From contig CBDAQO010000002.1 of the NCBI GenBank assembly GCA_965199105.1, positions 1,798,001 to 1,862,000 on the forward strand: a stretch of DNA of 64,000 nucleotides, written 5' to 3'. Position numbers and translations under genes: made by a program. Positions 33,634 through 44,056 of the stretch are shown here, piece by piece. The stretch's first letter is position 1. Every line of letters starts with the position of its first letter. This DNA is from LMUY01 sp965199105. GTDB taxonomy: Bacteria; Pseudomonadota; Alphaproteobacteria; Acetobacterales; Acetobacteraceae. The notes beneath the pieces are model-generated. The model ran no database searches and was not told the origin of the DNA. It saw only the letters and a program-made list of their open reading frames with translations.

Positions 33634-36600
33634 CTATTCTCCTGCCACCATCACGCGCCGGTCGCGACGGAACTGCGCCAGGTTTGGCACGGCGGGAGCT
33701 GGCGTTGCCGACGTCTCGCGCAGCGCCTCGGCCAGCCCGGCCGGGGTGCGATGGCGCAACAGGTCTCGCGCGAGAACGGCCAATCCGGCGGCTCTCAGCC
33801 GCGCGGTGATCTGGAAAATCTGGATCGAGTCTGCCCCGAGCACGAACAAATCATCCTTACGCCCGACCGATCGCTGCAGCACTTGCGACCAAATCGCCAC
33901 GATCTGACGTTCCAAGTCATCGCGCGGTGGTTCGCTCGACGCAGGCGGTGGACTCGCACAATCCGGTAGCGCCTGGCGATCCACTTTGCCGTTCGGGGTG
34001 AGCGGCAGGCGGTCGATCAGGCTGAAGACGGAGGGCACCATGTAATCGGGCAGGTATTGATGCAGCGTACCGCGGATCTCTCGCTCATCTACCGTCTCGC
34101 CAAGCTTTGGCACAAGCCAGGCGACCAACCGTGGCCCGGCGCTCCCGGCCGCACGCAAGCCAACCACCGCATCGGCCAAGCCGCAGCGTTGGGTCAGGCA
34201 GTGCTCGATCTCGCCAAGTTCGATCCGGTAGCCTCGCAGCTTGACCTGCCCATCCATGCGGCCGAGCACCTGGATGCGGCCATCGGGTAGCCGCCGGGCC
34301 AGGTCGCCGGTGCGATAGAGCCGACCCTGCTGGGAAAACGGATCAGCGACGAAGCGGGAGGCCGTCAGGTCAGGACGGTTCCGATAGCCCTCCGCCAGGC
34401 CCGCGCCGCCGATATGAAGCTGCCCCGGCACTCCGATTGGCTGCACCCGGTCGGCAGCATCCAGCACGTGCAAGGCCGTATTGGCGACTGGATAGCCTAC
34501 GGTGATCGTGCCGGCACCCACGCGTTCAAGCGACGACCAGATGGTGGTCTCGGTTGGCCCATACATGTTCCAAAGCTCGCCGCCATCGGCCATCAACTGA
34601 ACGGCGATTGATCGCGGCAGCGGCTCACCGCCGCACAGCATGCGTAGGCGGCCGGGCTGGAACCCGGCCTCGAGCAGCAAGCGCCAGGTGGCCGGTGTCG
34701 CCTGCATGATGGTCGCGTTCGTCTCTGCCAGCAGCATGAGTAACCGGTGCCCGTCCGAGACCTGCTCCCGCGACGCGACCACGACCTGAGCGCCTGCCAC
34801 CAGCGGACCGAACAGTTCGAGACCGGCAATGTCGAACCCAACCGTTGTCACCGCGAGCCAAACGTCACCCGAAGCGATACCAGGTTGGCGGCCGACCGAG
34901 AGCAGCAGGTTGCCCAATGCCCGATGTCCGACCGCAACGCCTTTGGGCAAACCCGTTGAGCCTGACGTGTAGATAATGTAGGCGGTCGCGTTATCACCCT
35001 GGTCGATCGATGGCGGCGTGAGAGGTGCTGCGCCGAGTTCGCTCGCGCAATCCTGCAGGACAAGCTTCGGCGCCGCCAACTCCGGCCCGGTATTGTCGGT
35101 GACAAGCAAGGCGACGTCGGCGTCGGCCAGGACGTGTTGCAGCCTGGCCGCGGGATGCGAGGGGTCGAGCGGCACATAAGCAAGCCCCGCCTTCCAGGCC
35201 CCGAGCAGAACGGCCAGCATATCCGGCGTTCGATCCAGCATGACGGCCACGCGAGCGCCCGGCGTTGTCCGTGTCGACAGCAGGTGTGCGATCTGGTTTG
35301 CTCGTTGATCGAGCGTCTCGTAGGTGACCGCCACATCCTCAAAGCGCGCCGCTATGGCAGTCGGCTGACGCGCCGCCTGCGCCTCGATGAGCCGATGCAC
35401 GGCCAGCTGCGGCAGCGCCGCCGCGGTATCGTTCCAACGATGCAGTAGCCCCTGACATTCGGCTTCGGTCAGAAGGGGCAAAGCGTGGATTGGCTGCGTA
35501 GCATCGGCAGCGATGGCCGACAGCAAGACGTTAAGATGGCCAAGCCAACGGTCCACCGTCTCAGCATCAAACAAATCCGCGTTGTAGTCGCAGTCGATGG
35601 CCAAACCCGTGCTCGCCTCCACCGCATTAAAGAACAGGTCGAAGTTGACGAAGGCCTTGGCATTGGCACGCACCGTGACGTCCAGCCCGGGCAGGGCCAG
35701 GCCATCACCCAACCGTTCCAAGTTGAATTGCACGTCCGTCAGCGGCAGCCGCCCCGTGCCGCGCGCGAGCCCGAGCGCTTTCACGAGCGTGCCGAGGGTG
35801 CAGTCCTGGTGCTCGTAACCGTCCAACACGGTTTGATGCAAGGTGCGCAGAAGGGCAGTGAAGGGCATGGTGCGCGTCCAGCTTGCCCGCGTCGGCAGCA
35901 GGTTCACGCAATGGCCGACCAGGATCTCGTTTTCAAGTTGGCTTTGCCCGGCCGCGGGGACGGCGACCACGACGTCATCTTGCTCGGCAAGCCGACCGAT
36001 GAGCATGCTAACTGCCGCCAGCAAGGTGGTGAATAAGGTGCAGCCTTGGGCCGCGCCAGCCCGCCGGATAGCGTCGAGGAGGCTACGGTCAAGCTCAATA
36101 CGGCGCGTTCCGCCATTGAAGGTCTTGACGGCGGGGCGTGCGCGGTCGGCGGGGAGGTTTAAAGGAGTGGGCGGGCTGGCGAACCGGCTTGCCCACCAGG
36201 CCACGTCACCCTCCGCGGCGCTTGCGTGCTTTTGCACGGCGTAGGCCGCGAAAGAAAGCGCTGGGGGTAGGATGTCGGAGGTTGCGAGCTCGGTCAGGAG
36301 TGTGTTGATCGACCAGCCGTCGCAGACGATGTGGTGCGCCGTAAACACGAGAACGTGGTGGCTGGGGGCGAGGCGGATAAACCGTAGGCGGATCGGTGAT
36401 CCGGCGACGAGGTCGAACGGAGTGCGGGCTTCCTGGTCCAGGACTGCCTCGAGCGGAGTCTCTTCCGCGGTGAGCGAGACCGGGTCGTAGGCGGCAAAGG
36501 TGGCGCGGTCGCCGGTGGGAGAGAACCGTGCGCGCAATGCGTCGTGCCGCGAGAGCACGCGGTTCAGCGCATCACTCAGCGTCACCGGGTCAAGCTCGCC

Positions 36601-39600
36601 GCGCAAATCGATGCTGACGCTTTCATTGAACGCGCAAGACGCGGCGTCACCAAACTGAGCGGCCAGCCAGATCTCCAATTGGGCTTCGGTCAGTGGCGCC
36701 TCGGTCGGCGTCTGCACAGCGCATGGCACCGCCGTTCCGGGTGGGAGTAAAATGCCGGCGGATTGTAATGATGCCAGGCTGTCCCTGAACGCGTCTGCGA
36801 TCGTGTCGATTTCGGCATCACCATGGGTGGTGGTCAGGAAGCAGGGGAAGCCTTCCTGGATGTGGACTCCGCGCAGGCGCATGCTGGCGTAGAGCAGGCT
36901 GGCCGATGGGTCGGGCAGCTTAAAGTAGAACCAGCTTGCGTAATGCTCCACGCAGCGCGGCAGACCGCGCGTGGCGAGCGTGTCGTTCAAACGAGCGGCC
37001 AGGCCCGCAGCGCGGCTGGCCAGGGCGCTATACATCGCAGGGCCGCTGGCCTCGATGTGGCTGAGCACGGCGTCCATGGCGGCGAGCGCCAGTGGGTGAC
37101 GGACGAATGTGCCGGCGAAGAACGTGACGGCGGCTTCTGGCATGCTGTCATCACCGTACTGCCACGTGCCACCGTCCAGCGCGTCCATGAAGGCGGCCCG
37201 GCCAGCGAGGATACCGATTGGGATGCCACCGCCCACAACCTTGCCGTAGGTCGCCAGGTCTGCGCGGATGCCGAGGATGGTCTGCATGCCACCCGGATGG
37301 GTCCGGAAGCCGGTGACGACCTCGTCGAACACCAGGCAAGTGCCAGATTGCTGCGTAATGCTTCGAAGTTCATTGAGGAAGGCGTGGGGTTGCAGCGCTG
37401 GATGCCGGCTCTGCACCGGCTCGACGATAACAGCGGCGAGTTCGTCGGCGTGCTGCCGAATCCAGGTGAGCGACGCGTCCGTGCCGTAATCGAGCACGGT
37501 GATGTTCGACACGCTCTCGTAGGGGATGCCGGGAGCAACCGGCCGTGTTCCCTTAGGCCCGGCCTTGACCAGAACCTCATCGAACTGGCCATGATAGCTG
37601 CCAGCAAAGGTCACGATGCGCGTGCGTCCCGTCACCGTGCGTGCGATGCGCATGGCGGCCATGACCGCTTCGGAGCCGGTGTTGCAATACGTCATACGCT
37701 CGTTGCCGGTCATGGCGCAGAAGCGGATAGCGACGCGGCCGGCCCTCTCGGCCTGTGGACCGATTTCGAAGCCGCGGTCGAGCTGACGCTTGACGGCCTC
37801 CACCACGAAGGGCGGAGCGTGGCCGAATGCGGTTTGGCCAAACCCGTTCACCAGGTCGACATATTTGTTGCCATCAGCGTCCCAGATATGTGGGCCGGCG
37901 GAGCGAACGGCGACGATCGGGTAGGTCATCTCCTTCCACTCGGGGCGAAACCCCGCCGCAGCCCGCGGATCAGCGAGGACGCTGCGGGCTTCGGCGGTGA
38001 GCTGCTTGGATTGCGGCGTGCGGGCGACGGTCTCGGCGACCAGGGCTTTGATATGCGCCAGGCCAGTGGCGGTGAGCCCGCCTGCCGTGTCGGCCACCAC
38101 CTTGAAAGCGTCGAAGCGGGCGGTGTCTTCCCGTGCTGGCGTGGGTGGTGGCGGTGCTGGCACCGAAACGGCCTCCGGTGCGGCTCCAAGGGCGGTTAGT
38201 TGCTGCGCGAACAAGGCGGACATAGCCTGCACTTGCTGCTGCATGAGAGCGGCCGCGCCGGTGGCAACGACCGTGCCGGGCGCGACTGTGACGCTGGCGG
38301 CTGGTTGCGCGCAGGTGACGGAGCTTGGAGCGACGGAGGCCGGCTTTGCGCGGCCTGCACCGACATGCGTGGCAAGCGCGGCGAAGCTGCCGCAGTCACT
38401 TAGCAACTGCCGGAAGGTAAGCGAGACGCCGAAGCGGCTGCGTACTTGCTGCGCGACCTGACCAAGGAACAGCGAGTCGAAGCCGAGCTGAATGAAGGTG
38501 GTGGCGGGATCGACCTTGCCCAAGCGCTCGCCCGATAGTTCCTCGAATACGGCGATGAGTTCGGACAGCGTCGTGTCGGGGGCGATTTGGACCATCGTTG
38601 ATAGCGGCTCCGGGATTGGGCACGGGGTTTGTGCGGGTTCGTCGATCCAGCAGCGGACGTTTTCCCAAGGGGTAGGCGGCAACCTCACGCGGCGACGGCC
38701 CCGATGCGCAGAGTGGACAGCACTCCAGTTCTGCTCGACGCCGGCGAGCCAAAGCTGGCCGGCTGCATCGGCCAGCGCGTGCCCGGCGTGGGTCTGGCTG
38801 GCGGCTTCGGGCAAGCTTGCGACCACTGCTGTGTTGCTGCCGCGCCAACTGCCGGCAAGCGCAAGCTGGGTGAGACCGCGGCCGGGGCCACATTCCAGCA
38901 AGGCGGCTAGGCTGGCTTCCCGCTCGTGCAGCGTTGCAAGAGCGGCAGCAAACCGCACCGTGGCGCGGCAGTGCTCGGCCCAATAGGCTGGTGACGTGGC
39001 CTCCTCCGCTGTCAGCCAGCGGCCGGACCGGCTCGAGACGATCGGGATCGCGGGTGCTGCCAGGGTGAGGGTGGAGGTGGCCTGCTGCAATGCCGTGGCC
39101 ATGCCGTCCATCGCGCGGGAGTGGAAGGCGTGGCTGGTGTGGAGGCGACGGCATGGAACGTTGCGACGCTGCAGAGCAGCCCCGAGCCGTTCGATGTGCT
39201 CGACGGGGCCGGCTGCCACGCAAAGCGATGGGCCGTTGGCCGCGGCAAGGTCGAGTTCGGCGCCAAGTAGCGGCAGCAACTCCGCCTCCGGCAGACGAAC
39301 CGAGAGCATGGCGCCGGGCGGCATCGCGGCCATCAGGCGGCCTCGCGCGGCGATCAGGGTGAGCGCGTCTTCCAGTGAGAACACGCCTGCAAGGCAAGCC
39401 GCGACGAACTCGCCCACGCTGTGGCCCACCATGGCGCTGGGCCGAACGCCCCTGGCGAGCCAAAGCTTTGCGGTGGCGTAGCTGGTGACAAACAGCGCTG
39501 GCTGAGCGATGGCCGTGTTCATCAGCGCTTGCGCCGCGATGTCATCCTCGGAGGCAGGGAACAGGACCTGCCTAATGTCTGCACCCAGAAGCGGTTGTAG

Positions 39601-42600
39601 AATCGCGGCGCACTGGTCGACCGCGCCTCGATAGGCGGGAGCGGCGTCGTAGAGCGCGCGGCCCATGCCTGGATATTGCGCTCCCTGGCCTGGGAAGAGG
39701 AATGCGACACCGTCGGCGCCTAGGGTTGGTTTGGCCGCCACTTTGGGGCCGGACCGTAGGCTGGCCATGGCGTCCGCGCGGCCGAGGCAGGCAAACGCGG
39801 CGCGGTGCGGAAAGCGGCGCCGGCTTGACTGCAGGGTCCATGCGATATCGGCCAGCGAATGCTCGGGATGATGGTCCAGGTGCTCGGCCAAGCGGGCGCA
39901 AGCCTGCGCCAAGCCGGCCTGGCTGCGCGCGGAGAGCAGGAGCAATTGATGGTCAGGTGCCTCGCCTGGCGCGGGTGGCGCGGGTGGCTGCTCGATGACG
40001 GCGTGCGCGTTGGTGCCGCCGACGCCGAACGAGCTGATGGCTGCCCGACGCGGCCCGGCGGCGATCCAGCCGGACGTCTCGGCGGCGACGCGGAACGGGC
40101 TGGTCTCCAGCGCCATTGCCGGGTTGGGCGTGCGGAAGTGCAGCGTTCCCGGGATCGTTGCCCGTTCCACGGCGAGGGCGGCCTTGATCAGCCCGGTGGC
40201 GCCCGCGGCGGCGTCTAGATGGCCGATGTTGCCCTTGACCGAGCCCAGCACGCATTGGCCGACGGCGGCGTCCGCCCCCCAGGCTTGGCGCAATGCCGCG
40301 ACCTCGATCGGGTCGCCAAGCGGGGTTGCGGTGCCGTGCGCCTCAACGTAGCCGATGCTGCCAGCCTGCATGGCAGCCTGCGCTTGGGCGGCGGCGATGC
40401 AGGCTGCTTGCCCGCCGACGCTGGGCGCGGTGAAGCCGACCTTGGCCGCGCCATCATTGTTGGTGGCGACGCCGCGGATGACGGCATGGATGTGGTCGCC
40501 CTCGGCAAGCGCGTCATCCAGGCGCTTGAGCAGCAGGATGGCGGCACCGCTGCCGAACACCGTGCCGGTGGCGGCGGCGTCGAACGGGCGGACATGGCCG
40601 TCGGCGGAGGCGAGGCCGCCGGGTTCGTGCAGGTAGCCGCGATGTTGCGGCAAGGTGATCGAAACGCCGCCGGCCAAAGCCATGTCGGCGTCGCCGGCGC
40701 GCAGGGCGGCGCAGGCTTGGGCGACCGCCACGAGCGAGGTGGAGCACGCGGTGGCGACGGTGACGGCCGGACCGCGCAGGTCGAGCTTGTAGGCGACCCG
40801 GGTGGCCAGGAAATCCGACCCGGCGCCCAGAAGGGTGCCGTAGCTGCCGGTTTGGTAGTCGCTGGTGTAGCGGAGCACGGCGGCGCGGTCTGGCAGCACG
40901 TTGCGCAGCAGGTAGGAGTTCGGGCTACTCCCCGCGAAGACGCCGATGCGGCCGGGATAGGTCGCCGGGTCGTGGCCTGCCGTTTCCAGCGCTTCCCAAG
41001 CGATTTGCAGGAAGACGCGGTGCTGCGGGTCGGTCAGTTCGGCATCGCGCCGGGTCATGGCGAAGAAGGCGGGGTCGAACTGGTCGATGCCGTCGAGCAA
41101 GGGGCGCGCGGCGACGAAAGCCGGGCTGGCCCGCGTCGCTGGGTCCCACGCATCCTCCAGCTCGTCTGGCGTCAGGCGGGTGATCGACTCCACCCCGTCA
41201 CACAGGTTGCGCCAGAACGTGTCGACGTCTGCTGCGCCGGGGAACCGGCCGGCCATGCCGATGATGGCGATGTCACCCCCGGTTACCCGTGCCGCCGGCT
41301 GGGTCGCGCGGCTGGCGGTGCCGTTCAGGTGCGCGGTGAGGCTGGCGATGCTGGGGTAGGCGAAAAGGTCGGTCAGGCTGACGGTGAAGCCTGCGTCCCT
41401 CATGGCGGCATGGGCGCGGACGATGTCGAGCGAACTCACCCCGGCGTCAAATAGGTTGGCGTCCGCGGGCAGCTCGCGCCCGAGGATGGACTGCCACAGC
41501 GCGCCGAGCCGCCCGGGCTCGCTTGGCGGCGGGACCGGCAGCGCCTTGCGATCGAGCTTGCCATTGCGGGTGAGCGGCATCGCCTCGAGCACGGTGATGA
41601 CGGACGGGACCATGTGCTCCGGCAGGTGGCTGAGCAGCGAGCGGCGCAAGGCGGGGCCGTCAGCGCTGCCGGTGACGAAGGCGTTGGCGCGGCCGGACTC
41701 GAACACGATGGCGGCGTCGCGCACCCCTGGCTGCTGCAGCAGGGCGGCCTCCATCTCGTCGAGCATGACGCGCTTGCCGCGGATCTTGACCTCGCGGTCC
41801 TTGCGGCCGGCAAACAGGATGGCGCCGTCAGCGCGCATGCGGGCGCGGTCGCCGGTGCGATACATCGGTTTGCCGTCCGGGCCCGTTCCGAAGCGGGCGG
41901 CGGTGGCGTCTGGCCGGTTGAGGTAGCCGAGCGCCACGCCATCGCCCCCGGCGCAAAGCTCGCCTTCCTCCCCCTCGCCAACCGGGTTGCCTTGCTCATC
42001 CAGCAACCAGACCGTGGTGCCGCGGATGGGATGGCCGATCGGGACCGGCGCGTTCGCCGGATGGTCCCGTGGGATGCGGTAGCAGCAGGTGAAGGTGGTG
42101 TTTTCGGTCGGGCCATAGCCGTTGATGAGCGCCGTGTTTGGGACCGCGGCGAGGGCGCGGGCGACATGAGGGGGGGACAACACGTCCCCGCCGGCGAGCA
42201 GTTGGCGCAAGCTCGCCAAGGCGGGCAGCCGCGCATCCACCATGGCGTGGAACAGCCCGCTGGTGAGCCATGCGGTGGTGACGCGGTGGCGCTGCAAGGC
42301 GTCCGCGATGGTGTCGAGCGAGGGCACCGCGTCCGTCACGATGGCGAGTTGGGCGCGGTTCAGCAGCGCGCCCCAAATCTCGAAGGTCGATGCGTCAAAG
42401 CCGAGCGGGGCGGCATGGAGGATGACGTCCTGGCGACCCAAGCTCACGTAATCCGGCTCGCGAACCAGACGCAGCACGCCGCGCCACGGTGCGACGACGC
42501 CCTTCGGCGCTCCGGTGGAGCCAGAAGTGTACATAATGTAGGCGGGTGCCGCCGGGTCAGTCTCGGGCAGGGTGGGCAAGGGGGGCGCGGCGGGCAGGGG

Positions 42601-42999
42601 TTGGTCCAGCCGGAGCACCGGCAGGTCCGACTCAGCGGGCGCCGTGGCGAGGATGACGGTGACGGCAGCGTCGGCAAAGGTTGCGCGCTGCAGCGCGGGG
42701 GGAAACGCCGGGTCGACCGGGACGTAGGCAGCGCCGAGGCGGGCGATGGCAAGCATGGCTGCCACCGCGTCCGCCGAGCGGCCCAGCAGCAGCCCGGCGC
42801 ACCCGCCCGGCCGCAGGCCCGACTGCCACAGCAAGCGCGCGATGCTGTCAGCGCGGGCGATCAGCGCGCCGACGCTGAGGCGCTGCGGGCTGCAGATCGC
42901 CACCGCATCCGCGTCTTCCGCCGCCCATGCTTCAACAAGACTGTACAACTTCGACCACCCACCCGTAGCTCGGACTGCCGGCTTGATGATGCGTTGCAA
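33634..42999 (-). CDS. hybrid NRPS-PKS with aminotransferase: A-PCP-KS-AT-ACP-AMT-C-A-PCP
   Basis: 3121-residue assembly-line enzyme. Domains: A1 20-495 (YIMYTSGSTGAPKG, NGYGPTEN, YRTGD, NGKLDRKAL); PCP1 with Ser523; KS 575-1005 (Cys752, His888, His927); AT 1098-1400 (Ser1194 in GHSVG; HAFHS at about 1290, the malonyl-type motif); ACP with Ser1509; class III PLP aminotransferase 1625-2090 (Lys1920); C 2100-2530 (HHIVCDG at 2222); A2 2535-3015; PCP2 with Ser3058. No KR, DH or ER. My reading of the specificity residues is A1 close to DAFxLGGTFK (valine-like) and A2 DILTLGMIWK (glycine-like). The layout resembles mycosubtilin-type MycA with an amino-acid A domain in place of the fatty-acyl ligase. 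The start is uncertain: TTG at 42999 or 42948, neither with a clear ribosome site. Confidence 0.9.
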   Translation of the reverse strand: MQRIIKPAVRATGGWSKLYSLVEAWAAEDADAVAICSPQRLSVGALIARADSIARLLWQSGLRPGGCAGLLLGRSADAVAAMLAIARLGAAYVPVDPAFPPALQRATFADAAVTVILATAPAESDLPVLRLDQPLPAAPPLPTLPETDPAAPAYIMYTSGSTGAPKGVVAPWRGVLRLVREPDYVSLGRQDVILHAAPLGFDASTFEIWGALLNRAQLAIVTDAVPSLDTIADALQRHRVTTAWLTSGLFHAMVDARLPALASLRQLLAGGDVLSPPHVARALAAVPNTALINGYGPTENTTFTCCYRIPRDHPANAPVPIGHPIRGTTVWLLDEQGNPVGEGEEGELCAGGDGVALGYLNRPDATAARFGTGPDGKPMYRTGDRARMRADGAILFAGRKDREVKIRGKRVMLDEMEAALLQQPGVRDAAIVFESGRANAFVTGSADGPALRRSLLSHLPEHMVPSVITVLEAMPLTRNGKLDRKALPVPPPSEPGRLGALWQSILGRELPADANLFDAGVSSLDIVRAHAAMRDAGFTVSLTDLFAYPSIASLTAHLNGTASRATQPAARVTGGDIAIIGMAGRFPGAADVDTFWRNLCDGVESITRLTPDELEDAWDPATRASPAFVAARPLLDGIDQFDPAFFAMTRRDAELTDPQHRVFLQIAWEALETAGHDPATYPGRIGVFAGSSPNSYLLRNVLPDRAAVLRYTSDYQTGSYGTLLGAGSDFLATRVAYKLDLRGPAVTVATACSTSLVAVAQACAALRAGDADMALAGGVSITLPQHRGYLHEPGGLASADGHVRPFDAAATGTVFGSGAAILLLKRLDDALAEGDHIHAVIRGVATNNDGAAKVGFTAPSVGGQAACIAAAQAQAAMQAGSIGYVEAHGTATPLGDPIEVAALRQAWGADAAVGQCVLGSVKGNIGHLDAAAGATGLIKAALAVERATIPGTLHFRTPNPAMALETSPFRVAAETSGWIAAGPRRAAISSFGVGGTNAHAVIEQPPAPPAPGEAPDHQLLLLSARSQAGLAQACARLAEHLDHHPEHSLADIAWTLQSSRRRFPHRAAFACLGRADAMASLRSGPKVAAKPTLGADGVAFLFPGQGAQYPGMGRALYDAAPAYRGAVDQCAAILQPLLGADIRQVLFPASEDDIAAQALMNTAIAQPALFVTSYATAKLWLARGVRPSAMVGHSVGEFVAACLAGVFSLEDALTLIAARGRLMAAMPPGAMLSVRLPEAELLPLLGAELDLAAANGPSLCVAAGPVEHIERLGAALQRRNVPCRRLHTSHAFHSRAMDGMATALQQATSTLTLAAPAIPIVSSRSGRWLTAEEATSPAYWAEHCRATVRFAAALATLHEREASLAALLECGPGRGLTQLALAGSWRGSNTAVVASLPEAASQTHAGHALADAAGQLWLAGVEQNWSAVHSAHRGRRRVRLPPTPWENVRCWIDEPAQTPCPIPEPLSTMVQIAPDTTLSELIAVFEELSGERLGKVDPATTFIQLGFDSLFLGQVAQQVRSRFGVSLTFRQLLSDCGSFAALATHVGAGRAKPASVAPSSVTCAQPAASVTVAPGTVVATGAAALMQQQVQAMSALFAQQLTALGAAPEAVSVPAPPPPTPAREDTARFDAFKVVADTAGGLTATGLAHIKALVAETVARTPQSKQLTAEARSVLADPRAAAGFRPEWKEMTYPIVAVRSAGPHIWDADGNKYVDLVNGFGQTAFGHAPPFVVEAVKRQLDRGFEIGPQAERAGRVAIRFCAMTGNERMTYCNTGSEAVMAAMRIARTVTGRTRIVTFAGSYHGQFDEVLVKAGPKGTRPVAPGIPYESVSNITVLDYGTDASLTWIRQHADELAAVIVEPVQSRHPALQPHAFLNELRSITQQSGTCLVFDEVVTGFRTHPGGMQTILGIRADLATYGKVVGGGIPIGILAGRAAFMDALDGGTWQYGDDSMPEAAVTFFAGTFVRHPLALAAMDAVLSHIEASGPAMYSALASRAAGLAARLNDTLATRGLPRCVEHYASWFYFKLPDPSASLLYASMRLRGVHIQEGFPCFLTTTHGDAEIDTIADAFRDSLASLQSAGILLPPGTAVPCAVQTPTEAPLTEAQLEIWLAAQFGDAASCAFNESVSIDLRGELDPVTLSDALNRVLSRHDALRARFSPTGDRATFAAYDPVSLTAEETPLEAVLDQEARTPFDLVAGSPIRLRFIRLAPSHHVLVFTAHHIVCDGWSINTLLTELATSDILPPALSFAAYAVQKHASAAEGDVAWWASRFASPPTPLNLPADRARPAVKTFNGGTRRIELDRSLLDAIRRAGAAQGCTLFTTLLAAVSMLIGRLAEQDDVVVAVPAAGQSQLENEILVGHCVNLLPTRASWTRTMPFTALLRTLHQTVLDGYEHQDCTLGTLVKALGLARGTGRLPLTDVQFNLERLGDGLALPGLDVTVRANAKAFVNFDLFFNAVEASTGLAIDCDYNADLFDAETVDRWLGHLNVLLSAIAADATQPIHALPLLTEAECQGLLHRWNDTAAALPQLAVHRLIEAQAARQPTAIAARFEDVAVTYETLDQRANQIAHLLSTRTTPGARVAVMLDRTPDMLAVLLGAWKAGLAYVPLDPSHPAARLQHVLADADVALLVTDNTGPELAAPKLVLQDCASELGAAPLTPPSIDQGDNATAYIIYTSGSTGLPKGVAVGHRALGNLLLSVGRQPGIASGDVWLAVTTVGFDIAGLELFGPLVAGAQVVVASREQVSDGHRLLMLLAETNATIMQATPATWRLLLEAGFQPGRLRMLCGGEPLPRSIAVQLMADGGELWNMYGPTETTIWSSLERVGAGTITVGYPVANTALHVLDAADRVQPIGVPGQLHIGGAGLAEGYRNRPDLTASRFVADPFSQQGRLYRTGDLARRLPDGRIQVLGRMDGQVKLRGYRIELGEIEHCLTQRCGLADAVVGLRAAGSAGPRLVAWLVPKLGETVDEREIRGTLHQYLPDYMVPSVFSLIDRLPLTPNGKVDRQALPDCASPPPASSEPPRDDLERQIVAIWSQVLQRSVGRKDDLFVLGADSIQIFQITARLRAAGLAVLARDLLRHRTPAGLAEALRETSATPAPAVPNLAQFRRDRRVMVAGE

Positions 43000-43122
43000 A
43001 AGCTGCCAATTCGCTAAGATCGGGCAGGCGGAGGTGCGACGATATGCAAATGAGGCAGGCGGGGTGTCATTGATCCGCCATCTTCCATCGCGGGGGGCGC
43101 GGCCGCAGTGCGCTAAGCCATT

Positions 43123-43935
43123 GTGAGAAAGCGCATTCTCGCGGCGCTAGCCACCCTCGCCGCCACCCCTGCCATGGCGCAGCCGGCGCCGGCCCAGCAG
43201 CTCACCTACGCCGCCTATGCCGATGGGCTGGACGTGATGGACATGGCTGCCAGCCTGACCATCGCGCCGGATCGCTATTGGCTGAAGTTGTCCTTCCACC
43301 TGACGGGCCTGCTGGGCGCGTTGGTGAGCATGCAGAGCACGACCACGGTGGACGGGCGCTTTCACGGGGACGCTCCGGAGCCGCGCGAGTCGTTCAGCAC
43401 CGGGCGCTTTCGTGGGCAGGACCGGGTCACGCAGCTCGACTGGCAGAACGGGCGCCCGGTGGTGAGCCAACTGGTCCCGCCGGTCGAGCCGGAGCGCGAC
43501 CCAGTGCCGGCCGACGAGCAGGCGCACACCGTCGACACGCTCAGCGCCATGGCGTCGTTGCTGCACCAGGTGGGCGCGTCCGGGCATTGCGACGGGACGA
43601 TGATCACGTTCGATGGGCGGCGCCTGTCCTCGCTGGCGGCCCATACCGTGGGTGAGGAGGTGCTGCCCAAAACCGGCCGGTCGATGTTCGCCGGGCCGGC
43701 GCTGCGCTGCGACATCGAGGGGCGGCAGCTCGCTGGGTTCTTCCATGACAGTGATACGGCGGCGCTGCATCGGCCGCAGCACGGGTCGGCCTGGTTCGCC
43801 AGCCTGGAACCAGGCGCGCCGCCCGTGCCGGTCAAGATCATGCTGCAGACCTACGGGCTGGGCCAGGCGACCATCTACCTGACCGGGCAGACCAAATCGC
43901 CTCCGAACGCGGCCCCGGCAGCGCCTGCGGGTTGA
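43123..43935 (+). CDS. DUF3108 domain secreted protein
   Basis: 270 residues with a clear signal peptide, RKRILAALATLAATPAMAQP (cleavage after AMA), so periplasmic or outer-membrane associated. The body, LTYAAYADGLDVMDMAASLT then DRYWLKLSFHLTGLLGALVS, matches DUF3108 proteins of alphaproteobacteria, of unknown function. GTG start at 43123. It is divergent from the giant synthase with about 120 bases between and precedes glmU on the same strand. The C-terminus is Pro/Ala-rich. Confidence 0.75.
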   Translation: MRKRILAALATLAATPAMAQPAPAQQLTYAAYADGLDVMDMAASLTIAPDRYWLKLSFHLTGLLGALVSMQSTTTVDGRFHGDAPEPRESFSTGRFRGQDRVTQLDWQNGRPVVSQLVPPVEPERDPVPADEQAHTVDTLSAMASLLHQVGASGHCDGTMITFDGRRLSSLAAHTVGEEVLPKTGRSMFAGPALRCDIEGRQLAGFFHDSDTAALHRPQHGSAWFASLEPGAPPVPVKIMLQTYGLGQATIYLTGQTKSPPNAAPAAPAG

Positions 43936-44056
43936 CACGATCGGACATTACAATTGTTCGCCAATGCTTTGACATCGCACGGATGCGGACGTTGGTTGGG
44001 CGCGTAATCCAGACCTCCGGTGATTCCACCTCCGGTCATCACGCTTCGGAGAGACC

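Noticed and set aside
36823..38199. 458-residue plus-strand frame over the aminotransferase region, with similar ones at 40219-41454 and 41614-43017
   Set aside because: Antisense of the giant synthase; no motif, no start context.
41510..42940. First adenylation domain as a fatty-acyl-AMP ligase, as in mycosubtilin synthase
   Set aside because: FDASTFEIW keeps the Asp that binds the alpha-amino group in amino-acid adenylation domains, and the core motifs are of the NRPS type.
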